Shown in pieces: positions 8,136 through 16,254 of a stretch of 64,000 nt of DNA. The notes beneath the pieces are model-generated. The model had not been told where the DNA came from. It searched no databases and saw only the letters and a list, made by a program, of their open reading frames with translations. The stretch is from Gelidibacter salicanalis (lineage in GTDB: Bacteria; Bacteroidota; Bacteroidia; Flavobacteriales; Flavobacteriaceae). Numbering within the stretch: position 1 is the stretch's first letter; each line of letters opens with the position of its first letter. The DNA lies in NCBI RefSeq assembly GCF_007997285.1, contig NZ_VORX01000002.1, positions 496,001 through 560,000 of the forward strand, in the 5' to 3' direction. A program made the translations under genes and the position numbers.

Positions 8136-8843
8136 CTACTTCAACCCACTCAAATCTGTCCCCGTCTTCACTTCATAAGGTGTTGTATGGTATTTAAAAA
8201 TCCGAGCATCCAATTCGCCTCTTAACACTATGGAATCGCCCTTCACTTCAAGCCAACTACCTTCGCGAAGCCCAATTACCGGTGGCGAGTTATAAGCATG
8301 AAATTCCTGAATCCGTGTCTCTCGTGTTTCTCCCATATGCTTGCTACCGGGGTCAGGATCTAAATAGTGCGGATTGATATTAAAAGGCACCATAGCTAAA
8401 ACCTTAAAACTCGGCGGGTAAACAATGGGCATATCGTTGGTGGTGTTAATTGTAAGACCGCAAATATTGCTCCCTGCACTTGTGCCTAAATAAGGTGTTC
8501 CGTTTTGAATTACTTCTTGCAGTGTGCCAATCAAATCATTCTTGTAAAGCTGATTGACCAACACAAAGGTATTACCTCCACCAACAAAAATGCCTTTCGC
8601 TTGTTTTAAGGCTCCCTTCGGATTATCAAATTCATGAATGCCTTTAACCTCTTTTCCAATTTGTGAAAAGGCATCTTTAGCGATTTGGGTATAATCATCG
8701 TGGCTAATTCCGCCCGGTCGGGCATAGGGAATAAAAAGAATGGCTCCCGTGTCCTTAAAAAAAGAGGAGAGCGTGTCTAAAAGGTAACTCAAGTATCCGC
8801 TGCCATGAACGGTGGACGTACTAGCAATCATCATCTGTTTCAT
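8136..8843 (-). CDS. pepE: Peptidase E (alpha-aspartyl dipeptidase)
   Basis: Cleaves dipeptides with N-terminal aspartate (family S51). The Ser-His-Asp set is visible: nucleophile S122 in GTSAGSN, D137 and H159 in INPHYLDP. The GGGNTF segment (residues 88-93) forms the nucleophile-side loop. Length 235 matches the family (about 230). It is a cytoplasmic enzyme with no signal peptide. Alone on its strand, divergent from the next operon. Confidence 0.95.
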   Translation of the reverse strand: MKQMMIASTSTVHGSGYLSYLLDTLSSFFKDTGAILFIPYARPGGISHDDYTQIAKDAFSQIGKEVKGIHEFDNPKGALKQAKGIFVGGGNTFVLVNQLYKNDLIGTLQEVIQNGTPYLGTSAGSNICGLTINTTNDMPIVYPPSFKVLAMVPFNINPHYLDPDPGSKHMGETRETRIQEFHAYNSPPVIGLREGSWLEVKGDSIVLRGELDARIFKYHTTPYEVKTGTDLSGLK

Positions 8844-9051
8844 ATTTTGAATTTTTTAGGAGATTTAGTGGGTATATAATAGTGGAAAATTCGTCACTAA
8901 AAGTACCATTACATTGCGATTAGGTCAACAATCTCAAATATTTTGTTGTAAATTTAAGTAATCTACTACTTTAACAAAAGTTTAAACAGGTTTTACACTT
9001 TAATTAAGAGAGTTCAAACTTTCTTTATAATCCTAACTAAACAATCAACTT

Positions 9052-9864
9052 ATGAAAACAGCTTTACTGTACCTTCTTCTTATCATGCCACTATTCATGG
9101 TGACTGCCCAAACTATTAAACGCGTTGAGATCTCAGGTAAGATTGTAGTAGAAAATAGCGACTTAGAGAATATTACCATATACAATTCGTCGTCCAAAAA
9201 AGGGACGCTCACAGATGAATCGGGAATGTTTACAATCAATGTTGCTCTAAACGACATCATTGAGGTGCGCGCTTTGTTGTTTCAAGATTTTACCGTGACT
9301 ATAGATGACAACATTATAAAGACGAGAAGCATGACCGTGTTTTTAGTGGAAAAAGTGAATAAATTGGACGAAATTATTATTCTGCCTTATGACCTGACGG
9401 GAAATTTACTGGTAGATATTGAAAGTGTCAAAACATTCAATCCAGATTTAGATGCTATTTACTTCGGTTTGGCCAATATGAACGATTATGAATTTCCTGA
9501 TGATTATAAATCGAAGGTGGTCAATATCGCGATGCCCGGAACCGGAAATAATATCCAGTATGGTTTTGATGTCATTGGAATCGTAGAATTATTTCTACGG
9601 CCAATTTTTAAGACAAAAAAGAAAGACACTAGGGAAGAAGCTCTAAACGAAATGTCTTATGACGACTTTACTGAACTTTATAGCACCAAGTTTTTAGTGG
9701 AAAATTTTAATATTCCAGAGCCTAAAGTAGAGGAATTTATTAAGTATGTTGAAGAGGAAGGTTTAGATTATTCCCTCCTAAATTCAGGAAAGGAATTTCA
9801 ATTTCTAGAATTTATCAGCCAAAAGAGTAAAGAATTTTTAGCAAAAAATGATACAGAGGAGTAA
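9052..9864 (+). CDS. Exported carboxypeptidase-like regulatory domain protein (first copy)
   Basis: The signal peptide (residues 1-20, ending VTAQ) is followed by a CarboxypepD_reg-like beta domain (about 25-110): VEISGKIVVENSDLENITIYN, then SKKGTLTDESGMFTINV and a LDEIII end, the same fold that starts many TonB receptors. The C-terminal 150 residues are acidic and helical with no family I recognise. It overlaps the next gene by 17 bp, and the next gene has the same architecture, so the two are probably an old tandem duplication. The function is unknown. Confidence 0.75.
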   Translation: MKTALLYLLLIMPLFMVTAQTIKRVEISGKIVVENSDLENITIYNSSSKKGTLTDESGMFTINVALNDIIEVRALLFQDFTVTIDDNIIKTRSMTVFLVEKVNKLDEIIILPYDLTGNLLVDIESVKTFNPDLDAIYFGLANMNDYEFPDDYKSKVVNIAMPGTGNNIQYGFDVIGIVELFLRPIFKTKKKDTREEALNEMSYDDFTELYSTKFLVENFNIPEPKVEEFIKYVEEEGLDYSLLNSGKEFQFLEFISQKSKEFLAKNDTEE

Positions 9865-10624
9865 GTGTTTAGTCCTTTTTCTAACCCTTTTTTATTTTCA
9901 ATTTTCTTTTGGTCAATTGGTCGATTTTAAGGGACAGATCGTGGCACCGGGTGACGTTGATGGTATTCATGTTATCAATACATCAGCCAGTAGGTTTAAC
10001 ATATCAAATAGTACTGGACAATTTACAATTTCGGCCAAATTGAATGATACCATCCTTTTTTCAGGAATTTCTTACCAGCCTAAAGAAATAGTAATTACTA
10101 AAGTTATAGCTGATTCGCAGAATCTTACGGTATACTTAGAAGAATTGGTAACTATTTTAGATGAGGTCGTGGTCGGAAAAATACTTACTGGAGATTTGAT
10201 TTTCGATTTGAAAAATACACCGATAAAGCCAGAAGTAAATTTTTTTAATTTAGGCATTCCTGGGTATACAGGAAAACCAAAAACACAATCAGAAAGACGC
10301 TTGTATGAAGCTACTTCTGGTGGTGGTTTTATTCCTTTAAATCCGATCTTAAATGCTATTTCTGGGCGTACGAATGAACTTAAGAATCAAGTAAGCTTGG
10401 AAAGGCTGGATAATTGCCTTGATAAATTAAAATCTCAATTTTCGGAAATTCTTTTCGCCAAATCTAATTTAGATGAAAGTTTGAGAATAGAATTTTTCTA
10501 TTATTGTCAAGATGACTTAAGATTTGAACGTGTTTGTAAAGTGAATAATGGCTTGGAGACATTTGAATTTCTGGAGGCTAAATTAAAATCTTATAAAGAT
10601 ATTTTACGTTCTCAAAAAAATTGA
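9848..10624 (+). CDS. Exported carboxypeptidase-like regulatory domain protein (second copy)
   Basis: Signal peptide (about residues 1-22, ending FSFGQ), then a CarboxypepD_reg-like domain (VDFKGQIVAPGDVDGIHVIN, TGQFTISAKLNDTI, LDEVVVG at 104-110). The C-terminal half differs from the first copy and contains IPLNPILNAI and a helix-rich end. The ATG lies inside the 3' end of the preceding gene, so translation is probably coupled. With the DUF6702 and M1 peptidase genes that follow, it forms a four-gene exported-protein operon. No enzymatic motif is seen. Confidence 0.75.
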   Translation: MIQRSKCLVLFLTLFYFQFSFGQLVDFKGQIVAPGDVDGIHVINTSASRFNISNSTGQFTISAKLNDTILFSGISYQPKEIVITKVIADSQNLTVYLEELVTILDEVVVGKILTGDLIFDLKNTPIKPEVNFFNLGIPGYTGKPKTQSERRLYEATSGGGFIPLNPILNAISGRTNELKNQVSLERLDNCLDKLKSQFSEILFAKSNLDESLRIEFFYYCQDDLRFERVCKVNNGLETFEFLEAKLKSYKDILRSQKN

Positions 10625-10684
10625 ATTGATTATTTGACTGTTTTTTGCAAGCGAAACCTTTATTTTTGGAAATTGAAATATCCT

Positions 10685-11185
10685 ATGAAAACTATTAAAT
10701 TACTTGTTTTAGCCTTTGTTTTACCCGTTTTAATGTCCGTGAGTGTACATAAATTTTATGTCAGTGTCACTGAAGTGGAATATGTAAAGGAACAAGAGTC
10801 TATACAGATTATCTCCCGAATTTTTATAGATGATCTGGAAAATACCCTCCGCAAACGCTTTGAAAAGAGACTGACATTTTCTCCTAAAAACGAAGCCGAA
10901 GAGGTAGAGGTGTATTTGCAACGCTATTTAAAGAATAAAATAACCATCACTATTAACGGCAAACCTGTGGAATTTAAATTTATCGGAAAAGAGTATGATA
11001 ACGATATCCTTTTTTGCTATTTGGAGGTAACTGGAATTAGGGACATTAAAACATTTGAAATTTCTAATGCTTTACTATTTGATAGTTTTACTGACCAACA
11101 AAACATCGTAAAACTCAATATTAACAATGAAAAAAAGAGTTTCATCCTCATGCAACAGAATAATAAAGCTATGTTAAAATTTTAA
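10685..11185 (+). CDS. DUF6702 family exported protein
   Basis: The ATG at 10685 begins MKTIKLLVLAF, a signal peptide; an earlier in-frame start at 10634 would place hydrophilic residues before it and is not favoured. The mature 145 residues contain the DUF6702 signature HKFYVSVTEVEYVKEQESIQIISRIF and FIDDLENTLR, near the mature N-terminus, followed by beta strands (ITITINGKPVEFKFIGKE). The family is Bacteroidota-specific with no known role, and it often sits directly before an M1 peptidase, as here (69 bp gap). Confidence 0.82.
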   Translation: MKTIKLLVLAFVLPVLMSVSVHKFYVSVTEVEYVKEQESIQIISRIFIDDLENTLRKRFEKRLTFSPKNEAEEVEVYLQRYLKNKITITINGKPVEFKFIGKEYDNDILFCYLEVTGIRDIKTFEISNALLFDSFTDQQNIVKLNINNEKKSFILMQQNNKAMLKF

Positions 11186-11253
11186 CAAACCTTATCAGAT
11201 CGTTTCAAATTAATTACATTTCAAACTTATTATCATACACATAATTCTTACTG

Positions 11254-13560
11254 ATGAAATCATTTAATCTATTGTGCCTCTTCCTATTGTCTATCACCGT
11301 GCAGACGTTTGCGCAGAATGACACCAAACAAGAACGAAAACCCGGACATGTCAATACCAATAAATTCCGTCAATTATATACTGAATTCTCAACGCCTAAT
11401 ATGTACCGAGCTGCTTCGGGAGCTCCTGGTCATGCATATTACCAACAACAGGCCGATTATAAGATGAATATTGAATTGGATGATGAAACCGCAAAAATCC
11501 ATGGGGATGAGGTGATAACCTATACTAATAATTCTCCCGATGTGCTGACGTATTTGTGGGTGCAGTTAGATCAAAATCAGCGTGCAAAAGATTCAAAATC
11601 GCCACTAATTGAAAGTAGTGGTGTGGCCAAAGCGGCGACAACTGAGCAATTTGCTTCAGCGTATTTAGAGGATCCTTTTGACGGTGGATTCCATATTTTA
11701 GAAGTCAAAGAAACAAATGGTAAGCCGTTGCAGCACACCATCAACCAAACGATGATGCGGGTTGAATTGCCACAAGCTTTAAAATCTGGAGAGCAATTCT
11801 CATTTGGTATTAAGTGGTGGTATAATATCAATAATCACGTTAAAGATGGTGGCCGTTCAGGTTACGAATATTTTCCTGAAGATGGGAATAGAGCTTACGT
11901 CATTGCACAATTTTACCCGCGCATGGCCGTCTATAATGATGTTGAAGGATGGCAAAATTCTCAATTTTGGGGTCGTGACGAGTTTGCATTGCCATTTGGA
12001 AATTTTGAAGTAAATATTACGGTTCCTGCAGATCATATTTTGGATGCCACCGGAAAATTGATGAATAGAAAGGAAATGTTTTCAAAAACAATGTTGGAGC
12101 GCTACGAAAAGGCTAAAAAATCCTACGATACACCGGTGATGATTGTGACACAGGCTGAAGCGGAAAAGGCAGAAAAAAGCCGATCTAAAGCTAAAAAGAC
12201 TTGGAAGTTATATGCTGAAAATGTGCGTGATTTTGGTTTTGCTTCTTCACGAAAATATATCTGGGATATGATGGCCGTTAAAGTAGGCGATAAAGACGTT
12301 ATGGCCGTGTCCTTATACGCTAAAGAAGGGAATCCGTTATGGGAAGAATGGTCTACGAAAGCTGTAGCAAGCACCTTAAAATCCTATTCACGAATGACTT
12401 TTGATTATCCTTATCATAAAGCCATATCAGTACATGCCCAAAGACAGGGTATGGAATACCCAATGATTTGTTGGAATTATGGACGTCCCGAAAAAGACGG
12501 CACGTATAGTGACCGTGTAAAATACGGGATGATGGGAGTCATCATTCATGAAGTGGGGCATAACTTTTTTCCGATGATCGTTAACAGCGATGAGCGTCAA
12601 TGGACGTGGATGGACGAAGGTTTAAATACGTTTTTACAGTATGTTGCAGAACAGGATTTTGGCGAATGGTATCCGGATGCGTTGTCGCCAGAGCATAAAA
12701 CCTTTCCGTCACGTCGTGGGCCTGCTGCAAACATCATTCCTTACATGGAAGGCAATCAAGATTATATTGCGCCCATTATGAGCAAAGGTTTAAATACCTA
12801 CCAATTTGGAAATAATGCTTATGGAAAACCTGCGACTGCCCTCAATATTCTAAGAGAAACGGTTATGGGCCGTGAGTTGTTTGACTATGCCTTTAAAGAA
12901 TATGCACACCGATGGAAGTTTAAACACCCCACTCCAGAAGATTTTTTCCGCACTATGGAAGATGCCTCGGCAATAGATTTGGATTGGTATTGGAGAGGTT
13001 GGTTTTATACTACAGATTGGGTAGATATAGGCATAAAGGAAGTGACCAAATTTTATGTATCCTCAGAACCTAACCAATATATAAGGGATGTAGCGAAAAG
13101 GAGAAATTTGGATATGGATACTTTAGAACCAATGGTGTATATGGTTGAAGATGGTAGTGATGAGTTAACAGAAGCTATGAGAAATGGGATTCAAGCGAAA
13201 GATATTCCCTCACTTCAAGAATATTTGATGGATAATTTTACGGAAGCAGAACGCAAAAACATTCAAACACCTAAGTATTTTTATAACGTCACATTCGAAA
13301 AACCAGGAGGCTTGGTAATGCCAATTATAGTTGAATATAATTATGTTGATGGCACTTCAAAAACAGAAACCTATCCAGCAGAGGTTTGGAGATTAAATGA
13401 TAAGCAAGTCAGCAAGGCCATTGCATCACAAAAGGAAATTGCCTCAATAGTGGTTGATCCTCGTGCGGAAACTGCAGACATTGATCCTTCTAATAACACT
13501 TGGCCACAAAAAGCTGAAACTAGTCAGTTTGATAGTTTCAAAAGCAAAGTTCAAGAGTAA
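11254..13560 (+). CDS. Secreted M1 family (aminopeptidase N-like) zinc metallopeptidase
   Basis: A 768-residue exported peptidase with a signal peptide (residues 1-21, ending TFAQ). The zinc site is H432-E-V-G-H436 with third ligand E455 (WTWMDEG), the spacing of family M1. The exopeptidase-type GxMEN motif is replaced by QGMEYPM, common in the Bacteroidota branch. A beta-sandwich precedes it (MNIELDDETAKIHGDEVITY), and the C-terminal 180 residues are outside the catalytic core. As the last gene of the operon with the two regulatory-domain proteins and DUF6702, it is the likely effector; the others may be accessory. A strong terminator follows. Confidence 0.93.
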   Translation: MKSFNLLCLFLLSITVQTFAQNDTKQERKPGHVNTNKFRQLYTEFSTPNMYRAASGAPGHAYYQQQADYKMNIELDDETAKIHGDEVITYTNNSPDVLTYLWVQLDQNQRAKDSKSPLIESSGVAKAATTEQFASAYLEDPFDGGFHILEVKETNGKPLQHTINQTMMRVELPQALKSGEQFSFGIKWWYNINNHVKDGGRSGYEYFPEDGNRAYVIAQFYPRMAVYNDVEGWQNSQFWGRDEFALPFGNFEVNITVPADHILDATGKLMNRKEMFSKTMLERYEKAKKSYDTPVMIVTQAEAEKAEKSRSKAKKTWKLYAENVRDFGFASSRKYIWDMMAVKVGDKDVMAVSLYAKEGNPLWEEWSTKAVASTLKSYSRMTFDYPYHKAISVHAQRQGMEYPMICWNYGRPEKDGTYSDRVKYGMMGVIIHEVGHNFFPMIVNSDERQWTWMDEGLNTFLQYVAEQDFGEWYPDALSPEHKTFPSRRGPAANIIPYMEGNQDYIAPIMSKGLNTYQFGNNAYGKPATALNILRETVMGRELFDYAFKEYAHRWKFKHPTPEDFFRTMEDASAIDLDWYWRGWFYTTDWVDIGIKEVTKFYVSSEPNQYIRDVAKRRNLDMDTLEPMVYMVEDGSDELTEAMRNGIQAKDIPSLQEYLMDNFTEAERKNIQTPKYFYNVTFEKPGGLVMPIIVEYNYVDGTSKTETYPAEVWRLNDKQVSKAIASQKEIASIVVDPRAETADIDPSNNTWPQKAETSQFDSFKSKVQE

Positions 13561-13582
13561 CATTCAAAACTTTAACTAAAAC

Positions 13583-13612
13583 AGCCGACGAATTTACAGT
13601 CGGCTTTTTTAT
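13583..13612 (+). terminator. Rho-independent terminator after the M1 peptidase operon
   Basis: Perfect AGCCGAC/GTCGGCT stem with a 9-nt loop and six T residues. Confidence 0.9.
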
Positions 13613-13631
13613 TCTATTCAAAACAAGTCAC

Positions 13632-13639
13632 TATATTTG
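13632..13639 (+). promoter_or_regulatory. Predicted -7 box (TATATTTG) for tatA
   Basis: Exact TAnnTTTG match. It ends only 4 bp before the GTG start of tatA, so transcription from it would begin at or just past the start codon. Confidence 0.45.
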
Positions 13640-13643
13640 CATT

Positions 13644-13934
13644 GTGATACTACATACAACATTTTTATTTATTGGGACCACTGAGATCATGTTCATCCTA
13701 TTTATAGTGGTGATGGTTTTTGGTGCTGATAAAGTTCCTGATATCGCAAAGGGTATGGGTAAAGGCATGCGCTCACTGAGAGATGCTACAAATGACCTAA
13801 AATCTGAGATTACTAAAACCTCAGAAAAGCATGGCATCGATCCTTCCGAATATTCCAAATCTATTACTGATGAAATTCAGAAAGTTAAGGATGAGGTTGA
13901 GGATAGTGTAGGCTCCATAAAACGAAAGCTGTAA
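13644..13934 (+). CDS. tatA: Twin-arginine translocase subunit TatA/TatE
   Basis: Pore-forming subunit of the Tat system, which exports folded proteins. One N-terminal transmembrane helix (TEIMFILFIVVMVFGAD, about residues 13-29) with the conserved FG hinge, then the amphipathic helix KVPDIAKGMGKGMRSLRDATN and an acidic, charged tail. The GTG start gives the short periplasmic N-terminus with the typical Glu before the helix; an internal ATG at 13689 would lose it. TatB-like function cannot be excluded, since Bacteroidota use a single TatA-type protein. tatC is not in this window. Confidence 0.9.
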   Translation: MILHTTFLFIGTTEIMFILFIVVMVFGADKVPDIAKGMGKGMRSLRDATNDLKSEITKTSEKHGIDPSEYSKSITDEIQKVKDEVEDSVGSIKRKL

Positions 13935-14291
13935 TTCGTTTCCAATAAAAATTTACTAAAATTTTAGTATGAATCTATAAAAAGATTCATTTCGCTGTGA
14001 TTATTTATCATTTTTAGACGGCTAGTCCATTTTAATTAAATATCCAAGGTATCTTCACTGTCTGCATTCTTAAATTTTTAAATTGGGCTCAAGGATAAGT
14101 GAAAAGAAGATTAAAATAAGCTTTCACTATAATTCTCGTATGTTAGCAGTTCTAGCTATGGTCATAGTGCTGGCTTATGCGTTCTAATAGAATTGAAAAT
14201 TAATTAGAAGTTTATGTAGATAATGGAGGACTTCAAAATTTAGAAAAATGGATCTGCGGACTCCTAAAGCTTTGCGGTTGACAAAATTCTA
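13935..14291. other. Noncoding stretch between tatA and the channel gene
   Basis: 357 bp of AT-rich DNA between the 3' ends of tatA and the channel gene. No terminator with a good stem was found. A 15-codon open frame at 14140-14187 encodes a hydrophobic peptide but lacks any support. No RNA gene is recognised. Confidence 0.5.
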
Positions 14292-15398
14292 TTATTCATC
14301 CCGGTCTAAATAGTAGTCTACAAGTTTTGAAATTTGTTGCGCTTCTGCCAATTCCAGTAAAGCTCTATTGGTATCATAGGTTAGATTTGAATTCATAGGA
14401 AACGCAAACCCATAGCCTTGTTTAAAATATTCAGCCTTTGCGAGGTACAAACCGTCATCTTTATGGTTTTTTAAATAATACAACAATTGCGGACGATCAT
14501 ACACAACGGCATCTACATCTTTATTGATTAAACGCTCCATAGCTTCATTTAGGGTGTTCGTACTTGTAATTTTAACCTTGTGGGATGTCAAAAAATTGAC
14601 TGATGGTGAAGCAGCCAGAGTGGCCACCTTACGTCCTGATAACTGTTCAATGTTGGAAACTGTCGATGTGCCAAGTGAAGAGAGTGTTAGTGTACTGGCA
14701 ATTCCCGCCACCATAGATGACGCAAAAATTATTGAAATAATCATCCAACTTCCAGCAATAATGCGGCCCCAGAGAGTTATGGGTGCTTTGTCGCCATACC
14801 CTGTAGTGCTCATAGTAACAATAGCGAGCCACATCCCGGTTCCAATACCATCTATAGGTTTTTGAGAAAATTGATCGGGAGATTTTTTTCGTTCTGCCAC
14901 CCATAATAGCGCACCAACTAGGGCTAAAATAATTAGAAAAACCCCAACGGCCAGCAATAGTTTGATGCTGAAAAGCGGTTTCATTTTTTGCCAAATGCTC
15001 AAATGATCCTCACGAGAAATGATGGCTAAACTTGAGTTGTAAAATGGTTGTGAAAAACGGATATTCTCCAATCGTTTAGAAGTAATGCTAATTGGGCCGA
15101 CAACGACATCTAAATCGCCGCTATTTAAGGCATCAAGTGCATTTTCAACAGATTCAAAATTTTTGGAAGTATAATTCCACGATTCCTTTGTTGCCAAATC
15201 ATCCCATATTTCTACAGCAATCCCTTTAGAGGCTGAATTTGATTTAAATACGAAAGGTTCGTTTCCAGCAATTCCAACCCTAATTGGAACTGTTTTAAAC
15301 GTGGGCTCCGTTTGTGCAGACAGTGATGAATTGAATAATAATAATAATAATAATCCGGCCCAAATAAGTAAGGCTATCAATCGTAAAATAATTGTCAT
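14292..15398 (-). CDS. Prokaryotic ionotropic glutamate receptor-like potassium channel (GluR0 type)
   Basis: The order is signal peptide (1-29), ligand-binding lobe S1 (about 36-130), a channel block and lobe S2 (about 245-368). The channel has a transmembrane helix (146-167), a re-entrant pore with the potassium filter T198-T-G-Y-G-D203 and a last helix (about 208-232). This interrupted periplasmic-binding domain is the iGluR arrangement, and the filter is that of K+ channels, as in Synechocystis GluR0. Amino acid-binding residues are likely R109 (TSKRLENIRFSQPF) and D301 (VVYDRPQL). It would gate K+ on binding an amino acid outside the inner membrane. A run of six TTA leucine codons lies in the signal peptide. 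Monocistronic. Confidence 0.9.
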   Translation of the reverse strand: MTIILRLIALLIWAGLLLLLLFNSSLSAQTEPTFKTVPIRVGIAGNEPFVFKSNSASKGIAVEIWDDLATKESWNYTSKNFESVENALDALNSGDLDVVVGPISITSKRLENIRFSQPFYNSSLAIISREDHLSIWQKMKPLFSIKLLLAVGVFLIILALVGALLWVAERKKSPDQFSQKPIDGIGTGMWLAIVTMSTTGYGDKAPITLWGRIIAGSWMIISIIFASSMVAGIASTLTLSSLGTSTVSNIEQLSGRKVATLAASPSVNFLTSHKVKITSTNTLNEAMERLINKDVDAVVYDRPQLLYYLKNHKDDGLYLAKAEYFKQGYGFAFPMNSNLTYDTNRALLELAEAQQISKLVDYYLDRDE

Positions 15399-15526
15399 GA
15401 AACAAAATAAGTGTTTTTCATGTGATATAACAGCAAAGTTTTTAATTTAAAAAAGATCTAAGCGTGAAATATACCTTTCTTTAAGATGTGAACTTGTTGA
15501 TTAGACTACCGTTAGTAGCACCAAAT

Positions 15527-16168
15527 TCATATTTTTCGATTAATGGTTAACCCATCACGAATTGGCAACATGAGAGTTTCAACCCGAGTATCTTCTTTAA
15601 GCAGCGTGTTGTAGGCAATTAGAGCTTCTGTAGACACATCGTCCTTCTTTATAGGCTCTAGCACCTTTCCGCTCCAAAGCACATTATCTGACAGGATAAT
15701 GCCCCCTGATTTTAATTTGTCAATCACTAAATGAAAGTAGTTGGCATAATTCTCTTTATCGGCATCAATAAACACCAAGTCAAAGGCTGTATCCAACTTT
15801 GGGATAATTTCTAAGGCATTGCCTAAATGCTGCTGGATTTGATTTCCATAATCAGATTTTTCAAAATATTTGCGCTGAAAATCGATGAGTTCTTCGTTAA
15901 CGTCAATAGTGTGTAAAATCCCATCTTTTTGAAGTCCCTCAGCCAAACATAAAGCCGAGTAGCCAGTATAGGTTCCAATTTCCAAAATCGTTTTTGGATT
16001 TACCAATTTAGATAGCATACTCAATACGCGACCTTGATAGTGTCCACTGAGCATGCGTGGTTGTAAAATCTTTTGAAAGGTTTCTCGAGAGAGTTGTTGT
16101 AATATTTTTGGTTCATCTTCAGAATGTGCCGTAATGTAGCGCTCTAAAGGTTCCGGTATAAAATCCAT
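15527..16168 (-). CDS. O-methyltransferase (class I SAM, family 3)
   Basis: A 213-residue catechol/caffeoyl-CoA-type O-methyltransferase: motif I EIGTYTGYSA (63-72), DV at 89-90 for the ribose hydroxyls, divalent metal ligands D135 and D137 (FIDADKENY), and D161-N162 (ILSDNVLWSG). Such enzymes methylate catechols or related hydroxyls. It lies 86 bp beyond the last kynurenine gene on the same strand; a catechol-like substrate such as 3-hydroxyanthranilate is conceivable but unproved, since many flavobacteria carry this gene elsewhere. Confidence 0.9.
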   Translation of the reverse strand: MDFIPEPLERYITAHSEDEPKILQQLSRETFQKILQPRMLSGHYQGRVLSMLSKLVNPKTILEIGTYTGYSALCLAEGLQKDGILHTIDVNEELIDFQRKYFEKSDYGNQIQQHLGNALEIIPKLDTAFDLVFIDADKENYANYFHLVIDKLKSGGIILSDNVLWSGKVLEPIKKDDVSTEALIAYNTLLKEDTRVETLMLPIRDGLTINRKI

Positions 16169-16254
16169 AATAGTAATCTTAATTAATTAAAACGTCAGTC
16201 TAATTCTCAGATGCGTTTCTAAAGGTGGTAGAAATTGAACATAATTGTATACAG

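Noticed and set aside
14140-14187. A 15-codon hydrophobic peptide frame in the tatA-channel gap
   Set aside because: Too short, no promoter and no recognisable leader or toxin pattern.
14524-14865. A 113-codon open frame antisense to the channel gene
   Set aside because: It lies wholly within a well supported gene, has no promoter box or family motif, and looks like a shadow of the codon pattern.
15527-16168. O-methyltransferase as a definite kynurenine pathway step
   Set aside because: It is adjacent and co-directional, but no known step needs methylation and this family is common elsewhere; kept only as a neighbour.
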